Origin: Zonotrichia leucophrys gambelii
Lineage: Eukaryota; Chordata; Aves; Passeriformes; Passerellidae
Direction: 5' to 3'
Assembly: GCF_028769735.1 (NCBI RefSeq)
Contig: NC_088171.1
Span: 62,610,216-62,674,215, forward strand
Length of the DNA stretch: 64,000 nucleotides
Shown here: one piece after another, positions 12,874-24,357 of the stretch
Numbering within the stretch: the stretch's first letter is position 1
Layout of the letters: every line of letters starts with the position of its first letter
Notes under the pieces: generated by a model
What the model saw: only the letters and a program-made list of their open reading frames with translations
What the model was told of the DNA's origin: nothing
Database searches by the model: none
Program-made: the position numbers and the translations under genes

Positions 12874-13803
12874 GTAATGTATACAATGTGTAATGTATTC
12901 ATCTGCTGATGTATAACATCGAGTTTGAGGAAAAGGTTAGCAAGAAAATAAACAATAAGGCCAAATAAAGAGTAATTGCCTTTAAGATTTCTCACATTTT
13001 AAGATCTTAAGATTTCTTAAGATTTAAGATTGAGATTTCTGTTGCAACCAAAAGGTGTTTTTTAATACAATCAAGCCTGGGCTGGTATATATTGGTTTGG
13101 AGAACAGAGTAAATCACATTTTGGAAAATAGTGGGTTATGGATGGACTTACATGGCATCACAGATAATTTCTTTGATTTTAATTATTGCTTCTGTGTTGT
13201 GGCAAAAAAGGGATAGTGTGATCCATGAAAAGGAGAAACATTTAGTACTGTTTGTAGGCTTCTTCATCAGGTGATGTGTCCTGTTTTGTCTAAGCTGGGC
13301 TATAATGTGAGTTAAGGACTGGAAAACAAATCAGGATGAGGGGCGTCAAGAATTCAGAGTATTCAGGTAATTTGAGAGCAGGCCAATAGGTCATTCTGAA
13401 GAAGACACCTGACAGCACAGGCTTTTCCACCTGGCTGACAGAAGCTGAAGTTCAGCTAACTCAGTCTTGAAATAAGAAGCTGCTTTCTGGCTGTGACATC
13501 TCTTGATAATGAGAGCTCAAGCCTGGCCGGCTTGCCTTTCTCATCCTTTTCCTTAATGGGAAAGCATTCAACTCAAAAGCTCGTAGACAGCAACTCCACA
13601 TTAAGACAATTAACAGACCCAAATTTCTCTGAAGATGACCAGGGCAGATTTCTTTCCATCTCCTCCCTTGCGCAAGGAGCAAAGGTTTCTGTACGCAGCT
13701 TCTTTTCTTTGTTCTGAACTGCTTTCCCCTGCAGCACAAGAGATTGGCCAGAGCAGGAGATCTCTTTGTAGGTGGCATAGAGAGTGATTATGGATTGCCT
13801 TAG

Positions 13804-13885
13804 TTGGTTTGGGAGGGAATTTTCCCTGGGTCAGGTTGGCAGGCTTGGTTTGGGAGGGAATTTTCCCTGGGTCAGGTTGGCAGGC
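13804..13885. repeat. Perfect 41-bp tandem duplication
   Basis: Two adjacent copies of a 41-base unit (13804-13844 and 13845-13885) are identical. The unit begins TTGGTTTGGGAGGG and ends GGTTGGCAGGC. Complete identity next to otherwise unique sequence indicates a recent duplication or a length polymorphism. It could also be an assembly artefact. Confidence 0.97.
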
Positions 13886-16800
13886 TCTGTGGATCTTTCA
13901 CCTCATATAGCATGAGGTGTGGTTCGTCTGCTAGGATCATTTGTGTACATCTCAGATGATTAATTCCTTGCCATTGCATGGCTTTCTCAGGTCTTGCCAA
14001 CCCTGTGCCTGTAGCAGATAATTTTCTAAGCAGAAAAATGATTTTCCCTCACTAAAGTCTTTGAGCATCAACTAGATGTTTTGGTTAAAATTAATGGTCT
14101 GCGAATACACAGTAGGTGCATCTGGTATCCTTTTTGGCCCAACTTTTAGGAAATGATATCTATATATGCCGTCTGATTGGTTAAGGCTGGGGTGGTTATT
14201 TAGGAAAGCTCTCTTTTCTGTTCTGAAAAGTGGCCTGACTCCCTTGAAGGTCTTGTTCTGACAGCCTGAGAAAATCTTACTCTCTATGGAGCAGAAGTCC
14301 AGCTTGCTTTAGTTTAATTTCAAACAACAGTGAACATAGACAGTCAAATGGTGCATTTCCATCCATGCAATTCTATAGACTGAGCTCAACTGAACATCTG
14401 TACTACCTGAAAGAATATCCTCTTCGATGAGCTTTCTGACTCTGTGTGGAAATTACCAGTGCAAAAGTAAAGGTAATTTACGTTATGTGGTGTTCTGGTA
14501 GTTAAAGTAGCTCAACAGCCAATGGATTCCTGTCTTGTTGTGTGCTGGTACCAGAGGATCATCCTTTCTACAGTGACTTTTTTCATTTCAGTGAAGTTAA
14601 ACTCAGGTATTCCCGAGTTTGAATTCTTTTTTCAGAAAGCATTTAGCCCTTAAGTCTGTCTACTTCAGCAAAATAACAAATCCTACCTTCAAAATACAGA
14701 CTTTACAGCCTCAGGGGCCCTGTGATATATGTGACACAGAACCTGACCTTCTCTATATTCAAGCAAGTATTTGTAAATGTTTATGTGCATAGGATTGTAA
14801 TATGATGTGTACTTTAAGAAAACTTTTGCTTCACTGGAGCTAGAATTTCACCATACAGGTATACACAGGTGTGCAAAACCAATGCATGCATGAAATGTTA
14901 AGTCCAAGTTCTGCGATTTGTGAAATATGCAGCAGCACCACAGAAACAGACCTCATATAAGCAGTGGTGTTTGATAGCTGTCTTTCACATTATGATCAAA
15001 ACCAGAGATATTTCAGAGGTTTTTTTTTGAAGAGGCCTTTGTGGAAACACCATAAGTAATCAAGTTTCACTCTGTCCATATCGGGAGAAACGATGCCACT
15101 TGCTCGCATTCGGCTTCATCCTGTAAAGTGGAAAACAGCAGAAATTGTGTGACTCTGTTCAAGTGCTGTCTGTTGTTCTGCATCTTTCTTCTCTGCACTC
15201 CAAATTAAAAACTTTCAAATAAAAATAACTGAAAACCAGAATACTGTATTTCTAAGATGAGTTGTCCTTAAAAATTTGAATGAGTCATTTAGATAACATT
15301 CACAATACCAGCAGCTCCAGGGCACTTCAGAGAATATGTTTCAGCACAGAGACATTTGAAACAAAAATTGTAATGTTCTAAATGGAATTAGATGAGCAAA
15401 ACCATGTCATACAGAGATGAAATATAAATAAGTGCTTTAGGCCCCCTCCATGAAAAATGTATGTGCTTTTTTGAAAAGAATTTTTATTCTGCAATGGTTT
15501 AATTTCTGTAAAAAACAGTGGTTGGTTGTGAGTTGTTTTTGTTGTGTTTTCTTTTTTCTTCCAAGTGCATTCTCCCAGAATGTGCTTTTGCCACTCCATA
15601 AAGCCCTCTTTCTACTAAATGTCTGTCTCTCTATTAAGCCCCCAAGGAACTGTACAAGCCAAAGGCAGATGGAAACAATAGGCATTCCATGTTCAAATGT
15701 ACAACCTACAGAAAGTTCATTTGTCAGAAGTCTGAGGAACACTTCCAAGGAGGCTGCTTCATAAACAACATCCACATGGGGCAGATCTGACTTGTGCTAC
15801 CACTTTTCATGCACACATTCCATAAGAATTTAATAGGATGTTTACTCTTCAATTAATACTTAAAGCAACATTTACAGAACCTTGTTCCAAATCCCAGTCT
15901 CATTTCTCCTTTCCTTCCCCTCCCACTCTACATTTTAAATCTCTTCATCTTTTACATGCACCAACTACTTTATTTATTTTTACTGAAGACATATCCTAGC
16001 TCTCTATTAAGAGCAAATCAGTCTCAGACTTCTTGAACTCTTTATTCTCTTAGACTTTTTGAACTGTATTTTTGTACCTGTTGGAGCTAATCTCCACCTT
16101 CACTGGTGAGTATGCAAATCCCACCATGGTATCAATCTTTTAGATATCAATAGCTATGCCAGTATTGTAGTGTTGAAAGTCAATCTAACCTTCTAACTCA
16201 TGCCTGGAAGAGAGAAGTTACTCTGGTTGGTGCTGTCTAGCAGACAGCATACTTGTTTTTTAAGGCTTCAATTACTTATAGTAAAGATTCGCCTTCATTC
16301 CTTGGCTTTATATTAATTAAATATTTTTAATGTGATTAAGATGCTGATTCTCTAAAGCTGTGAAATCACTTTGGCTCCCATGGACTTCAGCAGCTTCCCC
16401 GATCAAACCCCAGATTAGGGGCAAGGAAAACAGGGAAGACATTGTCAATACCTGGATATAGGGACCCTGCTTTGAGTACCATCAATACCTGAACTTGTTC
16501 AGAAGTAATCCAGAGCTGAGACCAGCAGAGCTGAAAAGACATCAGCCAGCTATTCTACCTAAATACCTTCTGCCAAAATAGACAGCTGCATCAAAGGACT
16601 CTCATCATACAAATGGTAGTAGCCACCTACTGTATTAGGCCAATTTGAATTAACCTAGGATACCCAAAGCCTATATCTGGTGCTTAAAATAGTGTGTAGT
16701 AGTTTCTGGTGCTAAAGCAAGATTATTAAATTGTGATATTAGAAAATTAGTCACCCACCAAATGCAAGATTCAGTTTTGATTCTGCACTTAATCCATGGC

Positions 16801-17106
16801 CATGTGTTGGTCTGCAAAATAACAAAGCGTTGGTAGTTGACTTGAAACCAGAGGTACATAATATATATTTCTATAGATAATCTAGCACTAAAAAATGCAT
16901 AACCAATTCTTAGTTTCTGGACTTCAAAAATGGCATTTGCAAGTAATAGATCTGAAAAAGTGAAAACCACTGCTGAAGAGTGGAAGCTACTCAATGGCAG
17001 CTTGCCATGTGCAAGCAACCTTGTTGTTTCTGCCCAAGAGACATCAAATTCATCTGAATGAGCCGTTACTCAGAACTTGGATTTCCCCCTTTCCTGAGCT
17101 GCACAG

Positions 17107-17158
17107 AGGTGCAACAGTGTGAATGAGCAGGAAGCCAATGGTATGTTGACAGCTTTGG
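17107..17158 (+). other. Candidate internal exon (weak)
   Basis: The acceptor is TTTCCCCCTTTCCTGAGC followed by TGCACAG, ending at 17106. The donor is TTTGG|GTAAGT at 17158/17159. The 52 bases between are open in the frame reading RCNSVNEQEANGMLTALG. Both splice motifs are good, but the segment is short and the peptide is not recognised. Confidence 0.12.
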
Positions 17159-17677
17159 GTAAGTTTTCTCTAGTGGAAGTACTTGCCTCAGACACTAAGG
17201 TCACCAGTAAATGTTTGTCTGTTAGGACCATGGAAGTTGTTGGCTTTCCAGGGTCTGACCAGTACAAGAGAAGTTGCAGCCTGAGCCTTGTGTTGGGTGG
17301 AAGTGCAGAGTGGATGTGGTTTTTACATGGATCCAGATCTCTTCATCGGAGCTGCTAAGTGTGTTTATGGCTGTCATAGGAGCTTTCACCTGCCAGACTT
17401 GGGGCCAAAACTCTCCACCTGCAAAATGCTGACGCAGTCTGTGTGTTTCATTGCCCTCTGGTGGCACGTCCACCAGAGCAGGAGGCTGTTGCTGAGCCCA
17501 GTTGCAGGAGTCTGTGCTACTGGTGTAAGAGAAGCAGGTGCTACAGGAAATGAAGAAAAATCCAGCAAGTATCAGTCAAGACCTTATTTTTAGGAATTGT
17601 TTTCTGCTGTTGCTTTAGTTTACTGCAAGAGTTGTAAAAGAAGAACAGTGGGCTAAAGTCTGCTACTAGTTATCCCT

Positions 17678-17740
17678 GTGCAAATCCAGACTTCTGCTGG
17701 AGTCTGATGCAAGGGAAGACTTAGCAGTCTGGATTTACAC
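17678..17740. repeat. Inverted repeat, 15-base arms
   Basis: The arms AAATCCAGACT (17682-17692) and AGTCTGGATTT (17726-17736) are exact complements and extend outward to about 15 pairs with one mismatch. The 33-base loop is long for a microRNA precursor. It may be chance or a small foldback. Confidence 0.5.
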
Positions 17741-20700
17741 CTGTGCAAAAAAAGTTGGAAAGTGGCTTGAAAAGACAGGAAACCCTTAAACTGGTTGACT
17801 ATTACAATAGCAAAGTTATGAGTTTGCCCTTGCAGCACATAGAAATTTGTCTCTTAGAGCACAAGAAAGAAAAGCAAATTCTCAGTGATTATCCAAGTGT
17901 CTTTACTACTGTACGGTCTCTGAAGCCAATATTCAAGTAGGCTGAATCGAGAACCTCTTCTGTAATAGTCACTCTCTGGACTCTGAGACTGGGCACCTCA
18001 CTTCCAAGGTGCCACAGCCTTAAATCACTTCCAGCCCTTGACACCTTACACTGGATTCTAGCAGATGAGGTTATCTGCTTCCTTCAATTGTGCTGGTACT
18101 AGTACAGTCAACCTATATTTACAGCTGTCTGAGATGTGGGAGAATAAGAGCATTATACTGCAAAACACTACTATTTCATTCTTGGTAGAAATGGTTCTGA
18201 GGAGAAAAAATACTCTGAAAAGAAGTGACAGTCGAGGAATCAGATACTGTAGTTTTTGTTTATGTTGGTTTGTTGACTTCAGTGGCTGTGTGCATATATA
18301 TTATGGATCATTTGCATGTCTGTGGTATTTTCATAGGTGGGGAAGAAGTCAAATCTATTTAAGTGTGCTTCCAGGAATAGGTCTTTGCAACCCATGGCAA
18401 AACGCATGGTAGGAAGTAATCCAGAGAAACAATGGTTTTTCCATTTATGCTGCAAGTTTTTTGTCTCCCCAAGGTTATCTGTTAGCAGAAAGAAGTCCTG
18501 ATCAGGAGAGGCAATGGAGAATTTTCTTTGTGGATTGTTTGTATCTCAGTTACTTTTACTTGCATTTGTCATGGAATATATTAAAGTAGTCATATTGCAG
18601 AGTCCACACAGCATGTCAGCTTTGAGACAAGCACTCTGAAATGTGTTCACAGATGATAAATTGCACACTATGTCAACTACATCTTTGTCATGAGATTCTG
18701 TTTTCTATTTATAGTTGAAATGAAACACTTGAGAAAATTTTAAACCAGAACAATTTCACAGAAATCTCGCAGATTTTTCCTTATGTGTATATCAGTGAAA
18801 AGACCCTCCTGTTCTATCTCTTTGCTCTGTGGGATTCCAACAATCAACTTCTGAGATCAAAGTAGAATGCTCTCAAGATTGTGAAACTTATAATGTGCCC
18901 ATGTAATCTAGCTGGTGTGCCTTTGGAGTATGTTCCCTTTTAAACATGAAGGAGAAAGAGCATATAACCAGAGCAGAGTGCAAATGCATAAAAAATTTGA
19001 TACAGTTTTTGGGAATCAAAACCCATTATCTCCATAAGAGAAGAGATTATTTAGTTACTTCTTTGGCTTGTCATACTAGTTTTGTTTGAAGCTGTCTGTG
19101 CAGTACTTTGCTTTTGTTTCACCCTCTTTTTAGGATGATTCTTTTCACTTCTGCATCTTAAACACATAATCTGCTGTAATGCAGTAGTGGGTAGCAAAAA
19201 CTGAAAAAAGGCACTAGGTATGCTTTGCAGCTAAAAATACAGCTCTGATTTGTTGTGATTTGTTTTTATTTTTTCTCTGATTCCAGCAGCCTACTTTAGG
19301 AAAAGCATGTCTGGATAGCAGTAATGGTGCACTTTGATGGGAGAAAGCTCATGCTGGCCTAGACAGGGCAGGATATCCTGTAACCTGCTGAATGAATATT
19401 TAAGTTAAGTAGGCCTTGTGACAGCTTCCTTCTACCTTGGGCACTTATATCTTCATGGACAGAAAGCACAAGGAAAGTTTCTCAGAGAATCATCCAGGCA
19501 AGAATGGGTAATGTACACACAGGAGAGAGAAACTAGTCAGAATTCTATGTATGGGATTCAAACAACAGCTTGCTTGAGAAAGAACTGGTATCTCTCTGCA
19601 TGGTGAGAAGAGCATTTGTTCAGAAGGATCCAGGATCCAGATCTCATAACCCCACATGCTGGGGAAGCCTGGAACAAAAGAAAGTTACAGCTTCCTTGCA
19701 GTTGTGGAAGTGGTTTTGTATGTGATACCAATAGAAGTGTTTTCATTTCTGTGGCCCTTGTGGCTTTCCCTTATTACTTCTGGGCTTCTCAAAGTATACC
19801 TTCTACCCAGCTGTCCTTTGATAAATCTAAGGGGAGTTTTGTCAGTTTATTCCAGATTTGTGGGTGTGTGTATATACATATGTCTGATTTGAAAAGCAGC
19901 TCTAATTTGAGCCCTAGAATGGCCTATAAACCTGAAGATATCGATACTTGTTCAAAATGTGTGTTCCTCCTTCTGACTAAGCTCTAAAATTGTAGTTTTA
20001 GAAGAGAGAGGCCTTGGATTTAATCCCTTCAACTCTGTATCCTCAGCCATCCATTGATCAGAGTGCCATGATCTAGTTTAGAAATGCACATGTAGGGCAT
20101 AGACTGAAAAACCCCTGCAACATCAGTGTACCAACCTGGAAAGGTTAAGACACTTACTGAAACTTGGTGTGACTAGAAAGGTCACTGATAGTATTCAGCA
20201 ACATTTTTACACCTAGTGAGCCAATAGCTTGTGCCCTGTCTTGCAAAATGGTGCAATAAGTGCCTTTCTTTAAATTGTCTTATGGAGGAAGGGATATTTA
20301 AAAGCTACATATAAAAAAATAAATAATCCTGATGTTAATAAAATCACCAAGGAGAACATAAAGTCCATTTTCCTTGTTTGGAGTCAGTACCATAAAAACA
20401 GTCTGGCCTTTTTTCATAATTTCTTTTCTCTCTTCCATCTCTCCTTACTCATTTCTGGATCTTTCATTTTGTTCCTATTCAATACACTTACTCTATGCAC
20501 TCTTTCATATTTTGGATGACCTTAGAAAGTGAACCTCCCACCGTGGCACACTGGGTTTGCTCATACTGCAAGTTTTTTGACAGCATTGTGTTTAATCAGG
20601 CAGCTTCCTCCTCTGCAACAGGTCTGTCCTGTTTAACTAAATCTTTTCACCCAGAGCAGCAATAGTGTTTTGCTTAACTGGTGTGTTGGCAGAGATTACC

Positions 20701-20909
20701 GAAGGTATCTGTCTGGATGCTGATGTGATATGCACTTGGGTCAGCATCTTTAACTTTTACTACACGGCTTTGTTGTTAGCTTGTTTCTTTAAAATACCTG
20801 ATTGTTAAATTTGCAATCATGAAAAATAAGCTAACTGGCATCGGGCTCCAAAACTGTTTGGGGGGAGGGTTACCCACTTGAAAACAAGCAAGAAGTCTTA
20901 CAAATATTT

Positions 20910-21370
20910 GGACTGATTAATTCACCAGCTTTTATTTACAGAGCTCTATTGTGCTATAAAGCTATTCATTGACCAAGAGAGTACATTGTCCATTTAGTTA
21001 CTGTTTTGTATCTTGAGTCAAACAAAAGACACTGCCTCCTACAACAGTAACAGCTGAATATTTTCACTGCTCATGCAGTTTCCTCTTCTAGCTGCTGGAT
21101 CATCAAAAATTCTAATCAACTCTGATCTAACGCAACATACTACATGGCATTCATCATCTGTTTTAGCCTTTAATGCACCATGCAGGTTTTAATCAAAGGT
21201 ATGCAACCATTAGCAAAAAGAAAGACAAGAATTATGATGGTGTCCTAAGCAGAGCTCTTAAGCCAACATCACAGGCAGCAGATAAGTTCACCTCCCCCTG
21301 CTGAGTGCAAATACAGGAGAATAAGATGGGTCTTTTTTTGAAATAATTGCAGGAGAGCGCCACTGAGGTT
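20910..21370. promoter_or_regulatory. Possible conserved non-coding element
   Basis: A block of even composition without simple repeats. It has densely packed words of the kind seen in vertebrate developmental enhancers, such as CTGATTAATTC, TTTTAATCAAAGG (a TCF/LEF-like core) and TAATGCACC. This is judged from composition and motif density only. No conservation was measured. Confidence 0.2.
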
Positions 21371-23319
21371 TCAGGGCCATGACTTCTGTTGTTTTCTCTC
21401 AGTATAACTGCTGAGACTTATTTGCTTGGCTTTCCTGAATATTGAAAACAAATGTTGGCACTGAAGCCTTAGTGTGGGGGGGCTGCTGGATCATCTACTC
21501 AGTTCAGCCTATGCCTGTATCTTCTGCTGGTGCCAGAGAGAGCCAAGGGCATTGGCAGTGACTGCAAAAGAGCTCAGAGCCTTCCTTGTGGCAGACAGGG
21601 CTTTGGGTCTCTCACCTCCTCCTAAGCAAACTCCATTAGTCACCTTTCCTCTCTTCCTTAAATGCAGGAGTGATGGTGTCACTGTTGGATCCTGGGTAGA
21701 ATTAGATGCATGTGCTCTTCTTCCTTACTAGCAGCAAACTTATCTCACTTCTTCTGTATTTGGCCTCTATTCCAGCACCCCTTGCTTTCCTGCTTTTTTA
21801 ACCAGAGATACCCATCCCTAACAGGGTGGCAAGCAGCCCCCTCCTGCCTTTGCCCAACTCATTACTCACAAAACACCAGGGTTTTGTTTGACTGTAAAGA
21901 TACACATTCTGTATCACGTCAAGCAGTTTCTCCTCCTGCTTCCCCACCCACACCAGCCCAGTAAATCAAAGCCAAGCAGCAACCAGCCACTAGCATGGTG
22001 TCAGACTTTGAGTCCAGATTGGCATGGGGAACAGGCACTGGTCCATACTGCAAAACTGTTTAATTTCTGTCCAAGTGAGGAAAGGGTGAAAGTAGTCTTT
22101 TTGGGGAGGGGAGCAGCCTGTGGACACAGTAGTGTGATGTTTCTGCCACATGAACTTATGAATGTCACCATGCTGGAAGTGGCTCAGGTGAGGGTGGCAG
22201 ACCCGACATTCCTTCACGTGTCCTGAGCAATCCTATTGGATTTGAGGGTTCGCTCCCCTACGAAAACCTCTCTTGTTTTCTCAGCCTTCCCCATTGCCCA
22301 CTTCTTCCCTGGTTCTGGTATTGGCAGTGTAGTTTCAGGTCCTGGCTCAAGAACAAGCAGCTGTGACCTGTGCCAGCTTGTAGTGCTTCCTTGAAGCCAT
22401 GATGGGAACAGAGAACGAAGCTACGTATTGCTCTTTGGCTGTGCCCCACCTAGCTGGTGTGGGCAGAGTGGGGAGCTGGCAATTACCCAGGGAGTCACAA
22501 TTTAACTGAGAGATCTGGAGGCCTCTGGGCTTGTGAATCCATGCAAATGGTGTGTGTGTGTGGAATTCTAACTCAAGCCAGCTGATGTGGGGTATGAGCT
22601 TTGTAAATTATGTTGACTTTGGGGTATGCAGGAGAATTTCCCCATGCTGTGGCAAATGTAGAGTACTTTCTGTGGGCTCAAATCCCCCTTATAAGTCATT
22701 ACCACTAGCTTGAGCTGGCTCTGGTCAGACATTAAAAATCAGCCTTTCTAATGTGTTGTCTGGGGGCCGATTCTGCGCGTGTGCTTTGTTCGATGCACAG
22801 CTGCCAGTGGGGGACAGGGCTCAGTAGGACTCAGTGTGTGCCTGCCTGCATCAGCTCCTGTGTTCAGCCTCCTGCCAGATGGAGGTCCCAGGCGTGCCTG
22901 GGCTTTCACACTAGCAGAAACCCTATGTAAATTGCTGGCTTTGATTTCCACATGGCCTTTAATGTGCAACATGTGCGTCTTTTAATGACCACCTCTGGCA
23001 AAAGCTTAATTTGGTTGGGGGTGGGAGGAATGGATGATTTAAATCTACCTGTGCTTCCTGTGTCTGGCCTATGCCCAGCTATGCATGGGAGCCAGAGATT
23101 TTCCACAGCACTAAACAGTGGGATTATATATCCAATTTCTTACTTAACTAGGCAAAAAATAAACAAGTTTCTGTTGTTTTAACCCAGATAGGTCATTAGC
23201 TTTACCCAATTTCCTAGTATTGGTTCATCATTGCAGTTTATTGTTGTGAGTTCCAGAGGTGGATAATCAGCAGCACAGTGTTGTAAGGATCTGGTTCCAG
23301 GTCACAGACAAGTAATGAA
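21371..23319. other. Single-copy stretch, slightly GC-richer
   Basis: Somewhat richer in G+C than its neighbours, with short overlapping frames on both strands and a TG run near 22551-22561. None of the frames shows a recognisable domain. I see no promoter, CpG island or repeat that I can name. Confidence 0.5.
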
Positions 23320-23710
23320 AAAACAGCAGTCACTGAGGATTTGATTTACACACTGCAATGACTATGTGATAGCCCCTTTTGCAAGGAAGAAAGTGTCCCT
23401 CTGGAGACCTCATTCTAACCAGCAGCAAACATTCGAGCTCCCTGGTGCTTCAGATGTCAATTATACCAAAGCCTCTTATTGTATAATGCAGGTCTGTCAT
23501 AATAATACTGTCTGAGGCAGCAATAATAATGCTGAATGAATTTTCAAACAGTGGAGATGGGAGGGGGAGGTTGATCAATACAGTACTAATGATGGCCTTG
23601 TCTTTCACTGAAATAATTGTGATAGGGTTTATAGCACTTCCTTCCTATAGCATGCTGTGCAGCAGTGCTAGTTTACTACCTGCTGTTATTGCTTTTGTAT
23701 AAAAAGGTGT
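23320..23710. promoter_or_regulatory. Possible conserved non-coding element
   Basis: Repeat-free block with clustered ATAATAAT, CAATTATACC, GTATAATGCAGG and AAATAATTGTGAT words and a TTGATCAATAC site. The pattern resembles vertebrate non-coding elements that bind homeodomain factors. Conservation is untested, so the call is tentative. Confidence 0.2.
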
Positions 23711-24284
23711 TAAAAAGAAACGTCTGTCAAGTTTTAAGGCTGGGAGTCTTAATGCAGCAGGGTTGTTCTACCCAAGATGGTCTGAGGATATGAGAGGTGC
23801 AGCACTGGCAGGGAGAAGTGAAATCTTTTCTTGGACATACTGACACGGTGAAGAATAAAGAAGCTTTTGGGCTCAGAGACCTGTAGTAAGGTCCCAATTT
23901 TTATAGGGGATTGCTTGTATTTTATTATAAAGGTGCCATTGGAAGGACAGATTTTTTTTTTTCAAGTGGACTAATTCTGCTTGCTTGGATATACAAAGGT
24001 GTCTGCTTTGAGAGGAAACGTGAATTCTTGAACACATAAGGGTACAAAAGAAAAGCTCTCTGGCACTCTAGAAATCTTTTCTATTTATGTGACCCTATTT
24101 CTCACTTGATGATTATGGGGTTTTCTCTGTTACTCCACCATGTCTGTAGCATGCATATTAAGACCTGCAGGACCTATGACAAGTCATATCCTGGTGTGTT
24201 CCTGAATGTTTGGGGGAGAAAACTGAGAAAATCCTGTGAAGCAGGAGGATAACAGTATATTGGAACTTTAATGCTGGAGGGGGG

Positions 24285-24357
24285 GAGGGTGTTTTTTTGT
24301 TTGTTTTGTTGTGTTTGTCTTTGGTTTTTGTGGGTTGTTGGGGGTTTTTTTGTTATA
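24285..24357. repeat. G/T-rich low-complexity tract
   Basis: A GGGGGGGAGGG run is followed by TTTTTTTGTTTG-type words and GGGTTGTTGGGGG. This tract supplies the first part of the longest open frame in the window (24297-24800), which is one reason to distrust that frame. Confidence 0.8.

Larger units (their letters stand above)
11386..13803. other. Single-copy non-coding stretch
   Basis: Holds a G-rich tract (11544-11575), a possible microexon (11701-11723), a short three-copy direct repeat (12813-12873) and a cluster of TAAGATTT words near 12986-13036. The frame open at 12186-12407 has no supporting exon signals at both ends. Confidence 0.55.
13886..20909. other. Single-copy non-coding stretch
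   Basis: No repeat family or gene is recognised. The notable items are a candidate exon at 17107-17158 and an inverted repeat at 17678-17740. Open frames near 15437-15775 and 17288-17593 overlap frames on the opposite strand and carry no recognisable domain. Confidence 0.55.

Noticed and set aside
17678..17740. MicroRNA precursor
   Set aside because: Stem of only 15 pairs with a 33-base loop, and no known mature microRNA sequence is seen.
19616..19987. 123-codon frame
   Set aside because: A second plus-strand frame overlaps it in another phase, no splice or promoter context is visible, and the length is within chance expectation.
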